Source: Candidatus Rifleibacteriota bacterium
GTDB taxonomy: Bacteria; Riflebacteria; Ozemobacteria; Ozemobacterales; Ozemobacteraceae
Assembly: GCA_029564115.1 (NCBI GenBank)
Contig: JAKQQP010000070.1
Location: 1 to 64,000 of the forward strand
DNA: 64,000 nucleotides
Direction of reading: 5' to 3'
Shown here: positions 57,133 to 64,000 of the stretch, piece by piece
How positions within the stretch are numbered: position 1 is the stretch's first letter
How the letters are laid out: each line of letters begins with the position of its first letter
The notes under the pieces: model-generated
What the model was told of the DNA's origin: nothing
Databases searched by the model: none
The model's input: the letters and a program-made list of their open reading frames with translations, nothing else
Made by a program: the position numbers and the translations under genes

Positions 57133-58188
57133 ATGCGTAAAATCATTGCATTGTTTTTTGTCGTTGGTGGCTTGTTCACCCCGCTGTTCTCACAGACAGT
57201 CGCGCACGGTCAGGCTAGAGTAGATTATTTTCATGATCAGCTCGAAGCAATCGAAGACGCTAATCTTAAAAAAACGCTCACAAACAGTATTGCCGCCGGT
57301 TTAATCGAAAATCAGCAAGACTTTAAGGCCGCCGTTTCACAGGCTGAAGCGATTGCCAACAATGCCAGCCCTATTTATTACTCAGCTTATGGCTCAAGTC
57401 GTAATGTCGATCAGGCTCGCCAGCTTATCTTAAAAATGACTGCCCCGATCACCGGCCTCGATCGCGATGCGGTGAAGGTAGTTAAAAACGAAAAAAATCG
57501 CAAGGGTAACCTTTTTCTTGATATAGAGGGCACTATTCCCCGCAGTTACCAAGATGCCATCGCTCTTTGCGAAAAATTCAACCCCAAGGCCGGCACCAAC
57601 GATGCTCAGCGCCTCGATAAAGATATCGATGCTTTTCTGGCTTCGATAAAGAATGACCCGGTCATTGTTCATGCCCTCAAAGTTACCGGCACTGACATGG
57701 CTCAGCTCAAGAAAAACTGGTTCGGCAGCGGTCTGGGTTTTGAACACGTTATCGCCGGCGAAGTTAAAGGTTCAAAAATCAGTGGTTTTCACTGGTGGTA
57801 CAGATTTTACGTCGATGAACGCAAAGGCAACGCCGATGTGCTTTCGTCTGTAGCCGGCATCGGCAACCAGAAGATTTACACTGGCAGCTTCCTCTGGGAT
57901 GCCGACGGCGACGGCCCCCTTCCCAAAGCCAAAAAACCCAAAGGTGGTTTTATCAACGGCAATTCTGTGCAGGCAATGCTTGCCCTTGGCCACATCGCAG
58001 TTGAAGCCGCTCGCAGTGTTGGTTCTGTGCCTGGCTCACTCTCTTTCAAAGCCAGCATCAACGGCGAAGAATTCAACTGGCAGCTTTACACCATGGGCGG
58101 CAATATTCGCTCGCTCTACCCGATCAGCAACAGCAAGGGCAACGTCAACCCCCCCGGCCAGGACCCGATTTATTACGACGAATTCTAA
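57133..58188 (+). CDS. Secreted EndoU (XendoU-type) endoribonuclease
   Basis: 351 residues with AAGGAG upstream. A signal peptide (~1-20, ending near LFSQ) is followed by a helical domain and a C-terminal EndoU domain (~195-350). It has GLGFEHVIAGEVKGSKISGF and HWWYRFYVDE near 200-230, containing both catalytic-type histidines (FEH and GFH), then KPKGGFINGNSVQAMLALGHIAVEA near 275, where the lysine matches the third catalytic residue of eukaryotic XendoU. Members cut RNA at uridines to give 2',3'-cyclic ends. Secretion suggests nutrient, defence or toxin use. No immunity gene is identified beside it. Confidence 0.75.
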   Translation: MRKIIALFFVVGGLFTPLFSQTVAHGQARVDYFHDQLEAIEDANLKKTLTNSIAAGLIENQQDFKAAVSQAEAIANNASPIYYSAYGSSRNVDQARQLILKMTAPITGLDRDAVKVVKNEKNRKGNLFLDIEGTIPRSYQDAIALCEKFNPKAGTNDAQRLDKDIDAFLASIKNDPVIVHALKVTGTDMAQLKKNWFGSGLGFEHVIAGEVKGSKISGFHWWYRFYVDERKGNADVLSSVAGIGNQKIYTGSFLWDADGDGPLPKAKKPKGGFINGNSVQAMLALGHIAVEAARSVGSVPGSLSFKASINGEEFNWQLYTMGGNIRSLYPISNSKGNVNPPGQDPIYYDEF

Positions 58189-58202
58189 GGTCGGTTAGCC
58201 TC

Positions 58203-58991
58203 TTAAATATCGAACTCAGGAACACAGGTGCGCATTTTATGTGCACCTGTGTTTGTTTCTATGACATTGATACGGGTGCCATAGATCGACTGCAGCATTT
58301 CTGAATCGATGATCTGATTAGAATTACCACAAGCAGCAATTCGCCCGTTTTTTAGAAAGATTGAATCGTCTGAGGTCCAGAGGGCGTGTTCGGGGTAGTG
58401 AGTCGTTTTTATGCAGGTGATACCACTGCCGGCCAGGTTTCGCAGGTGTTTCAACAGCAGTAGCTGGTTGCCGTAGTCGAGGCCAGCCACGGGTTCGTCT
58501 AAAATCAGTATGTCTGCACCCTGGCTCAGGGCACGCGCTATCAATACCAATTGCTGCTCGCCGCCGCTGATTTCAGTGTAAGAACATTCCGCCAGATGTA
58601 AAATGCCCATTTTTTCGAGGTTTTCGCGGGCAATTTTTTCGTCGGCGGCGGTGATCTGGCAGAAAATTCCAGAGTGCGGCAGTCGGCCCATTGCGGCGAT
58701 GTCGGCAACTTTATATGAAAAAACGGCTTTATGCTGCTGCGGAACATAAGCGAGGCGTCTGGCCCGTTCACTGAAAGACATGTCGGTGATATTTCGATCG
58801 AATATTCTGATAGTGCCGCTTGTTGGCTGATTCAGCCCCAGCAGCAGTTTGAGCAGAGTGGTTTTACCGCTTCCGTTCGGGCCGAGAACTGAAGTTATGC
58901 AGCCAGACCTGATGCTGAATGAAATGTTTTCAAGAATAGTTTTACCCGGTTTATAGGCAAAACTGAGATTTTCTACGCTTATTGGCTGCAT
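58203..58991 (-). CDS. ABC transporter ATP-binding protein (FepC/BtuD type)
   Basis: 262 residues. Walker A GPNGSGKTTLLKLL near 35, Q-loop YVPQQHKA near 80, signature ISGGEQQLVLIARAL near 138, Walker B ILILDEPVAGLD near 158, then a switch His (TTHYPEH). It belongs to the iron-siderophore/cobalamin/metal uptake family. Start ATG 58991 lies one base after the permease stop. A substrate-binding protein gene is not adjacent. The 3' end encodes, on the opposite strand, the terminator of the EndoU gene. Confidence 0.9.
   Translation of the reverse strand: MQPISVENLSFAYKPGKTILENISFSIRSGCITSVLGPNGSGKTTLLKLLLGLNQPTSGTIRIFDRNITDMSFSERARRLAYVPQQHKAVFSYKVADIAAMGRLPHSGIFCQITAADEKIARENLEKMGILHLAECSYTEISGGEQQLVLIARALSQGADILILDEPVAGLDYGNQLLLLKHLRNLAGSGITCIKTTHYPEHALWTSDDSIFLKNGRIAACGNSNQIIDSEMLQSIYGTRINVIETNTGAHKMRTCVPEFDI
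58221..58259 (+). terminator. Probable terminator of the EndoU gene, inside the convergent ABC gene
   Basis: AACACAGGTGCGCAT (58221-58235) pairs with ATGTGCACCTGTGTT (58239-58253), 15 bp with one G-U-type mismatch and a three-base loop, followed by TGTTTCT on the plus strand. It lies within the last codons of the minus-strand ABC gene. Confidence 0.65.
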
Positions 58992-58992
58992 A

Positions 58993-60006
58993 TCAGTTCC
59001 ACCGGCCTGAAGTTCTACTCAAGACAAAAATGAAAAACGGCACACCCAGAAGAGAAGTCACAATACCAATTGGAATCTCAGTTGCGAAAGCTGCACGACA
59101 GAAATTATCGGTCAACAGCAGATAAATGGCACCTGTCAAAGCTGCCACCGGAATCATCTGACGATTGTCGGGGCCTGTGATCATGCGTGCTATATGAGGT
59201 ATCATCAGTCCGACCCAGCCTACCATGCCGCCAATAGCAACGGTGATAGAGCAGACGAGCGTGGTAACGACAATCATCAGATTGCGAACCAGCGCAACCC
59301 TGATTCCGAGGGTGCGAGCTTCTTCATCGCCCATGCTCAGAACGTTCAGATAACCAGACATAGCTATAATGATCATTATGCCAAGCAGAAGCAATGGCCC
59401 GGCCAGTGAAACATCCGGTGTGGTCACCGATGAGAACCCGCCCATCAGCCAGTGAACGATTGCCGGCAGTTCATTCTGCGGGTCGGCGGCAAACTTTACC
59501 AGAGATAAGAGAGAGGTAAACAAAGATGAACTGATTACGCCGCCCATAATCAGCATTATCAGACGGTTGCCCGGAAACAGGCCTGCAAGAGCCACAGCAA
59601 AGAAAACCGCTGCTATGCCGGCCAGAAAAGCCCCCAGATGAGCGGTCAGCATGTTGCCGCCAAGCAGTATGCCGACAGAGGCCCCAAATGCTGACCCGGC
59701 CAGAACGCCGAGCAGATCGGGTGAAACTAGAGGGTTCAAAAACATGCTCTGGTAGGCAGCCCCTGAGACGGCTAGAGCGGCACCGCACAATATCGCGGCG
59801 ATGATGCGCGGCAGTCTGATCTGGGTCATCACCATGCGAAAAGTCTGCATCTGGTCTGGCGAAAATTCTTTGTTTTCGGCAGAAAACCCCGAAATAGTCG
59901 CCGAGAACGGAATGCTCACCGTCCCGGAATGCAGAGCAAAAAAGCCCGCTACCAACAGGATCAGGGCAAGAATTATGATGAACTGGATAAACTGTTTTTT
60001 TGGCAT
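58993..60006 (-). CDS. FecCD-family ABC permease
   Basis: 337 residues with nine to ten membrane helices. Family segments: RLPRIIAAILCGAALAVSGAAYQSMFLNPLVSPDLLGVLAGSAFG (in pieces, near 68-112) with the typical NPLVSPDLLG loop, GMVGWVGLMIPHIAR near 258 and a last-helix ETEIPIGIVTSLLGVPFFIF. It forms a BtuC-like homodimeric channel with the ATPase encoded next. Substrate could be cobalamin, ferric siderophore or heme. No TonB receptor or binding protein is in the window. Confidence 0.9.
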   Translation of the reverse strand: MPKKQFIQFIIILALILLVAGFFALHSGTVSIPFSATISGFSAENKEFSPDQMQTFRMVMTQIRLPRIIAAILCGAALAVSGAAYQSMFLNPLVSPDLLGVLAGSAFGASVGILLGGNMLTAHLGAFLAGIAAVFFAVALAGLFPGNRLIMLIMGGVISSSLFTSLLSLVKFAADPQNELPAIVHWLMGGFSSVTTPDVSLAGPLLLLGIMIIIAMSGYLNVLSMGDEEARTLGIRVALVRNLMIVVTTLVCSITVAIGGMVGWVGLMIPHIARMITGPDNRQMIPVAALTGAIYLLLTDNFCRAAFATEIPIGIVTSLLGVPFFIFVLSRTSGRWN

Positions 60007-60042
60007 TGGTCAAAGAAGGCGGTGTGGGGCGAAAACAACTGC

Positions 60043-60390
60043 TTAGAGGTCGGTGTATTTTGTCGAGCGACCACGGCATTTTTCGACCGGGTATTTTAGA
60101 GCATTTTTATGCATTTTCTGCTCGATGGCGTCGTACATGTCGATATCGAGGTCATCAGCCAGGAGCATCAGGTAGACGACAGTGTCGGCGATCTCGTCAG
60201 CTATTTTTACTTTGTCGCGTTTGATTTTGGCGACGACTTCTTCTTCGTCTTTCCAGAGAAATTCTTCCATCAGTTCGGCTGCCTCGATGGCGGCGGCCAT
60301 GGCAAGATCTTTGGGTTTATGGAACTTTTCCCAATTTCTTTCCTGGCGGAAAATACGTAATTTTTTCAGCAACTCGTTATAGGTCTTCAT
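60043..60390 (-). CDS. MazG-like nucleotide pyrophosphohydrolase
   Basis: 115 residues. The MazG/dCTPase pattern is present: ERNWEKFHKPKDLAMAAAIE near 17, then AAELMEEFLWKDEE (ExxE) near 36, and ADEIADTVVYLMLLADDLDID (ExxD) near 63, which coordinate magnesium. Family members hydrolyse (d)NTPs, often dCTP or damaged dNTPs, to monophosphates. Start ATG 60390 overlaps the end of the ankyrin gene by 14 bases, and the permease begins 36 bases after its stop, so all may be in one transcript. Confidence 0.88.
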   Translation of the reverse strand: MKTYNELLKKLRIFRQERNWEKFHKPKDLAMAAAIEAAELMEEFLWKDEEEVVAKIKRDKVKIADEIADTVVYLMLLADDLDIDMYDAIEQKMHKNALKYPVEKCRGRSTKYTDL

Positions 60391-61264
60391 GCGGGTATTT
60401 TTCTCCGTTTGCGGGTGGGCGCGCCGGGCGCAGATCGACTGGAAATTCGGCCGGAACCGGCATATCTGGTCTCGACTTGTTGTATTTATGAGCGTTCTCT
60501 GCGACGAATTTTACAGAATGCTCAAAATCGCCGGTTTTTCGCCATTGAGCCAGAAATACGGCGATGTTGACATCACGGCCATGACTGTTAAACAGAGGTT
60601 GCGCTCCGCCTCTGGCGAGAGCGGTAACCATTTCGTATGAGTTTTGTCTGATGGCGTAGTCGAGTGGCGTCAGGCCATCAAGGTCGGGAGCATTGAGATT
60701 GAAGTCGGTTTTGAGCGTTTGTAGAAAAACTTTTTTCATCCCTGATTTTATGGCAAGATGTATTACCGTCTGACCATTTTTGTCGGGGATGTCGGGCCTG
60801 GCGCCATTGTCCAGCAGTATCAGGGCCGCCTTTTCGTCGCTGTTCAAGACAGCCTGGTGCAGGGCGGTGGAATCGTCGAATATGCGTACATCCGGGAATG
60901 CCCCCGAATCGAGAAAAGTCTGCATCAGCTCATAATCACAATTCATGGTGGCGTAGGCAAGAGGGGTGGTCTTGAACGCATCAGGGCTGTTCAATACTTC
61001 TGCGGTGGGTGTCAGGTGTGCAATTTTGTCGCCCCTGCCGCGCAGAGCGGCGTTGTGAACCGGGTAACTGAGCGCATGGAAGGCATCGAAAAAGGGGTAG
61101 ACCTTCTCGTCTATCAGCCTGTTGATTTTTTTCCAGCGGTGATACTGCCGAAAAGTCGCACTCGGAGTCATAATGTGCCAGAGCGCCGGGTAAGAGAAAA
61201 CTATTACCCAGGCAAGCACAAAGAGCATTTTGAAGGTATGCCAGACCGAAGGTTGGTTGTTCAT
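60377..61264 (-). CDS. Ankyrin-repeat protein with N-terminal membrane segment
   Basis: 295 residues. A membrane segment at ~10-30 (TFKMLFVLAWVIVFSYPAL) is followed by a linker and four to five ankyrin repeats (~80-230), with units such as TPLAYATMNCDYELMQTFLD, TALHQAVLNSDEKAALILLD, TVIHLAIKSGMKKVFLQTLK and TPLDYAIRQNSYEMVTALAR. The repeats probably face the periplasm or are lipidless anchor-bound. It likely mediates protein-protein contacts. A TTG or ATG start upstream was not needed. Possibly co-transcribed with the MazG-like gene. Confidence 0.8.
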   Translation of the reverse strand: MNNQPSVWHTFKMLFVLAWVIVFSYPALWHIMTPSATFRQYHRWKKINRLIDEKVYPFFDAFHALSYPVHNAALRGRGDKIAHLTPTAEVLNSPDAFKTTPLAYATMNCDYELMQTFLDSGAFPDVRIFDDSTALHQAVLNSDEKAALILLDNGARPDIPDKNGQTVIHLAIKSGMKKVFLQTLKTDFNLNAPDLDGLTPLDYAIRQNSYEMVTALARGGAQPLFNSHGRDVNIAVFLAQWRKTGDFEHSVKFVAENAHKYNKSRPDMPVPAEFPVDLRPARPPANGEKYPHEDL

Positions 61265-61327
61265 GGGGCTGCTCCTGTGGCATGATTATAGCACAGGCTC
61301 CCGCGAATAACTACCACGGGCTGACTT

Positions 61328-63088
61328 TTACTCTGGTAGAGTACCGGGAGTGTAGATGAGTATCGCTCCTATGGTGTCTGGCGACAGAGCTGCAGCTATG
61401 AAAGAGATGCCCAGCGCGGGAAAATGCAGACCTGGCAGCTTGTCGATGAGAGTTGGCGGGCCCATTCGCTCGCGAATCTGATTCAGTTTACCGCCAACAG
61501 CGAAATTTTGAGGTGTCTGGCATTTTATACCCGAGAGCACGCGGTCGCGGGTTATGCTTATCTGTTTGACCCTGCCGGTTTTGGCATCGGCAAGCAGAGT
61601 AAGGCCGCTGAAAACAACCTGGTGGCCATTTCCGGCAGTCTTTGTGGCAACCGGCTGACCGAGTTTGTGAGAAGTGAGGTCGTCGCCGAGATCGATCAGA
61701 TTGTGCAGGCCAAGCCCGGGTAGTATTGCGGCCTTAGTATTTTTGCGGCTGTCAGAGGTGGGCTTATTTGCCTTTGGCCGGGTTTTTATTGCAGGCTTTT
61801 CAGGGTTAAGGCGAACTTCAGGCGCAGGGGTTTCTACCGGAGGCGAAATTTTGGGTTTGGTGGCAGCTTCAACCTCGAGAAGGTTGTTAGTACTCTCTGG
61901 CAGCGGCGGAATCTGCACAACAACGGGCGTTTCAATCAGTTCTGTCTCTTTTGCAGCGGCTGGCAAAACTTCTTCGACCGGCAAAGGCGGCGAAGTGACG
62001 GCATTTTCTGTTGACGATGCATCGGCAACAAATTTGTCATCAGCCGCTTCAGAGACTACGGAGTGCGGCTCAGCCTGTATCTCGGTCGTTGTTTCTGTTG
62101 CCGGCATGTTTTCGGCAGGCTGATCTGCAATGGCGGCAACATCTGCTGTGGGCAGCGTTGTTGCGGTTGGCGGCAATGTTGTCATTTCGTTCATGGTTTC
62201 TGAGGCTGTCTGAATGTTTGGTTCAGATTTTGTTGCGGGCATGATGGGCGGGGCTACGAAATCTGGCCTCGGTTCAGGGTGTGCGAATAATTGCGTAATC
62301 GGCTGGTAGGAAACGAGCAGGTCTGAGTCGATTACATTGATCGAAAGATGGTTGATGGCAGCCATGGAAAAAGTAACGAGACCGATTGTCAGCAACAATG
62401 CAAGAAAGGCCTGTAAAACAGGCAGTATGGCTGCGTCGATCGTAGACATGAAAGAATACATGGCTTTTCGCTTTTGTATCTGCCCGCTGATCGGGTCAGC
62501 TACCAGCTGCATATCTTCTTCGCCCTGTATGAACTTTGCGGAAGACATGTGTTTTTCGGCGAGCTCGAGACCAAATCTGTTCGCTTCTTCGAGACTCATG
62601 CTGAAGTCATTGATCTGAACTATCTGGTTGCGGTAGTTCATGAAAACTACGGCGTAACGGTTGGCCGGGTTGCTGAAAAGATGTTTGATTCTGTTGGTGG
62701 GGCCGCAGCTTACCCCAACCATGCGTATCTGGTCAAAAGATGCAAGAATGCTTATTTTTAGAAGAAAAAAGCGGTGTCGGGTTGAACTGACGATGTCTTT
62801 TGCGTAGTCGAGAGTCAGATGGTCGGTGATGTTTGTTGTCTGAATGCAGACAAATTCAACGATGACCGCCATGATGATAAAAAATATGATCTGCAGGAAC
62901 ATCCCGGGCGGGGTGATGCAGTAGTGTTGAATTCGTTCAAGAATGATGCTGAACAGATGAATGGCAACGAAGCTGTAACAGAAAGCCCGCACCCACAGAG
63001 CAGTTTTGCTTGAAAAGGTTTCACGGGGGAAATTCTGAAAAAGGGTATTCTCGGTATAATCTATCTCTTTTTCTTTATTATTTTCCAT
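61328..63088 (-). CDS. Large membrane protein with Thr/Pro/Ala-rich periplasmic linker
   Basis: 586 residues. Two membrane helices at ~30-50 and ~65-90, a cytoplasmic PH-like segment (~95-200), a third helix near ~215-240, then a long low-complexity Thr/Pro/Glu/Ala region (~270-460) and a compact C-terminal domain (~480-586, GLGLHNLIDLGDDL...GKLNQIRERMGPPTLIDKLPGL) that looks like a repeat-type ligand-binding domain. No family is recognised. The start overlaps the thiamine pyrophosphokinase gene by 11 bases, so it is translated in the same operon. Confidence 0.6.
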   Translation of the reverse strand: MENNKEKEIDYTENTLFQNFPRETFSSKTALWVRAFCYSFVAIHLFSIILERIQHYCITPPGMFLQIIFFIIMAVIVEFVCIQTTNITDHLTLDYAKDIVSSTRHRFFLLKISILASFDQIRMVGVSCGPTNRIKHLFSNPANRYAVVFMNYRNQIVQINDFSMSLEEANRFGLELAEKHMSSAKFIQGEEDMQLVADPISGQIQKRKAMYSFMSTIDAAILPVLQAFLALLLTIGLVTFSMAAINHLSINVIDSDLLVSYQPITQLFAHPEPRPDFVAPPIMPATKSEPNIQTASETMNEMTTLPPTATTLPTADVAAIADQPAENMPATETTTEIQAEPHSVVSEAADDKFVADASSTENAVTSPPLPVEEVLPAAAKETELIETPVVVQIPPLPESTNNLLEVEAATKPKISPPVETPAPEVRLNPEKPAIKTRPKANKPTSDSRKNTKAAILPGLGLHNLIDLGDDLTSHKLGQPVATKTAGNGHQVVFSGLTLLADAKTGRVKQISITRDRVLSGIKCQTPQNFAVGGKLNQIRERMGPPTLIDKLPGLHFPALGISFIAAALSPDTIGAILIYTPGTLPE

Positions 63089-63833
63089 ATTTTGAATTTT
63101 TTTTGCCCTTGATCAGTTTCAGCCCGGTGGCTTGTCTGCCAAAGCTGAATTCAGGCGTTCTGGAAACGACCAGGATGAGTCCTCCCTCTTGAAACGATAT
63201 TTTTGCTCTGTCTGATATTATAACATTACTGAGAGTAAGTGTTGAACCATATTTTATATTGGCTTTGGCAAGGTTGTATTTGAACCCTTCAAGGGTTAAC
63301 CCCTTGACTTCAGGTGTTGTTGGTATAAGCGAAGCCCGACAGCCAGCGAGTTGATGCAGAACACTGCCGGAAACGACTGCGGTAATCTCTTCGGAATCTG
63401 TGATGATGCGGCATTGAGGAAATCTGGAAAGCAGTTGCAGATTGAAAAGAGTCTGGTCGATGCGCCCACCGGTCGCGGCAAAAATATGAATGTCGTTGTA
63501 GCCTTGTTCCAGCAGAAATTCCAGGGCGAGTTGCCCGTCACTCTTTTCTTTTTCGACTGGGTGAATGACAAACCTGCTCAGTTTTTCGAGTTTGCGTCGG
63601 TTTGAAGCGGTAATCGAGTCCATGTCGCCGATCACTGCAGCCGGTATGACGCCATATCTCAAAGCTATATTCGCGCCACCGTCAGTGGCGACAAAGTCGA
63701 ATTCAGCATAGAACGAACTTTTTCTGAAAAAATCGGGGGCAAGATCACATTCGCCGTTAAAAAAAACCACGGCACGTTCGTTACATGGCAAAATGCGCGG
63801 CGTTGCACCTGTCATCGGCTCAGAATTGTTCAA
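63078..63833 (-). CDS. thiN: Thiamine pyrophosphokinase
   Basis: 251 residues from TTG 63833 with GGAGA about nine bases upstream; the in-frame ATG at 63815 is an alternative. Motifs: ATDGGANIALRYGVIPAAVIGDMDSI near 48-73, EKEKSDGQLALEFLLEQGY near 92 and IFAATGGRIDQTLFNLQLL near 114, all part of the TPK catalytic domain, and a C-terminal B1-binding domain (NIKYGSTLTLSN). It makes thiamine diphosphate from thiamine and ATP. The metal-site D-x-T-D of many homologues is E-K-S-D here. Operon with the 586-residue membrane protein. Confidence 0.88.
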   Translation of the reverse strand: MNNSEPMTGATPRILPCNERAVVFFNGECDLAPDFFRKSSFYAEFDFVATDGGANIALRYGVIPAAVIGDMDSITASNRRKLEKLSRFVIHPVEKEKSDGQLALEFLLEQGYNDIHIFAATGGRIDQTLFNLQLLSRFPQCRIITDSEEITAVVSGSVLHQLAGCRASLIPTTPEVKGLTLEGFKYNLAKANIKYGSTLTLSNVIISDRAKISFQEGGLILVVSRTPEFSFGRQATGLKLIKGKKNSKYGK

Positions 63834-63860
63834 TCATGTCTCCATAGATAAAATAATTTC

Positions 63861-63890
63861 TTGGAAAATTTATAAGTTAAGTAATAGAAT
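63861..63890 (+). promoter_or_regulatory. Possible promoter for the gene at the right edge
   Basis: TTGGAA (63861-63866), 18 bases, TAGAAT (63885-63890), about 46 bases before ATG 63937. Weak but correctly spaced. Confidence 0.35.
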
Positions 63891-63936
63891 AGCCACAGTT
63901 TATTGTTTGTGTAAAATCTTTTTTTGGAAGCGTGTT

Positions 63937-64000
63937 ATGGGAGTTGACAGAAGACAGTCAGATAGCCGCCGTGACGGGGGCGGGGCAGGGGATCGCAGGC
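63937..64000 (+). CDS. 5' end of a gene cut by the window edge
   Basis: ATG 63937 with GGAAG upstream. The first 21 codons read MGVDRRQSDSRRDGGGAGDR and on. Arg-rich starts of the RRQSDSRRD kind are seen in proteins with PilZ-like or other nucleic-acid or c-di-GMP binding ends, but too little is present to assign a function. Confidence 0.5.
   Translation, partial: MGVDRRQSDSRRDGGGAGDRR

Overview
The window looks like a chromosomal segment of an anaerobic, two-membrane (diderm) bacterium. Evidence for this: a LysM/proline-rich protein ending in an aromatic-terminated beta-barrel-like domain, many Sec signal peptides, a TAXI-type periplasmic binding protein, a clostridial/Thermotoga-type single-cluster ferredoxin, and a complete core of the adenosylcobalamin-dependent methylaspartate route of glutamate fermentation. 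ATG, GTG and TTG starts with AGGAG-type ribosome sites are all used; TGA, TAA and TAG act as normal stops. No rRNA, tRNA, IS element or CRISPR array was seen. I cannot fix the phylum; a candidate-phylum anaerobe (for example Riflebacteria-like) would fit, but that is a guess.

Region 1 (1-5.4 kb) is accessory scrap: three C-terminal remnants of Rpn/PD-(D/E)XK transposase-like nucleases, a GNAT fragment, two HNH endonucleases (one with a sulfur-binding-domain architecture expected to read phosphorothioate DNA), a HicA/HicB toxin-antitoxin pair lying between two nearly identical Rpn-tail repeats, and the tail of a RecG/AlbA-type regulator. Region 2 (5.6-18.3 kb) holds housekeeping and signalling genes: a RocB-like M20 peptidase, an MscS-family channel gene interrupted by an in-frame TGA, a PLP-fold protein without its Schiff-base lysine fused to a GNAT domain, a GGDEF cyclase overlapping a TAXI binding protein, and a minus-strand group (pyridoxal kinase, HAD phosphatase, NTPase, ferredoxin, DUF1015). 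Region 3 (18.9-33.9 kb) has a nucleoside phosphorylase, a 1744-residue hybrid histidine kinase, an ABC-F ATPase, a 5'-nucleotidase, an RluA synthase, a GNAT enzyme, a NhaD-type antiporter, and an EF-hand membrane protein gene broken by a 14-bp tandem duplication.

Region 4 (34.0-37.1 kb) encodes a sugar-type ABC importer in which the binding protein is fused to the first permease. Region 5 (37.2-47.2 kb) is the glutamate-fermentation operon: GntR regulator, GlmS, GlmL, GlmE, methylaspartate ammonia-lyase, an AtuA-like protein, a DUF4387 protein, a P-loop protein with a tRNA-editing-like (SAD) C-terminus, and a class I fumarase/mesaconase. Together these convert glutamate to 3-methylaspartate, mesaconate and citramalate; citramalate lyase is not in the window.

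Region 6 (47.2-58.2 kb) carries YaiI/DUF188, an SDR, a glycine-zipper protein, a divergent histone-deacetylase-fold protein with altered metal ligands, the LysM protein, a periplasmic MBL-rhodanese protein with two YeeE/YedE transporters (sulfur handling), and a secreted EndoU-type endoribonuclease. Region 7 (58.2-64 kb, mostly minus strand) holds a FecCD/BtuCD-type ABC permease and ATPase, a MazG-like pyrophosphohydrolase, an ankyrin protein, a large membrane protein and thiamine pyrophosphokinase; a new plus-strand gene starts at the right edge.
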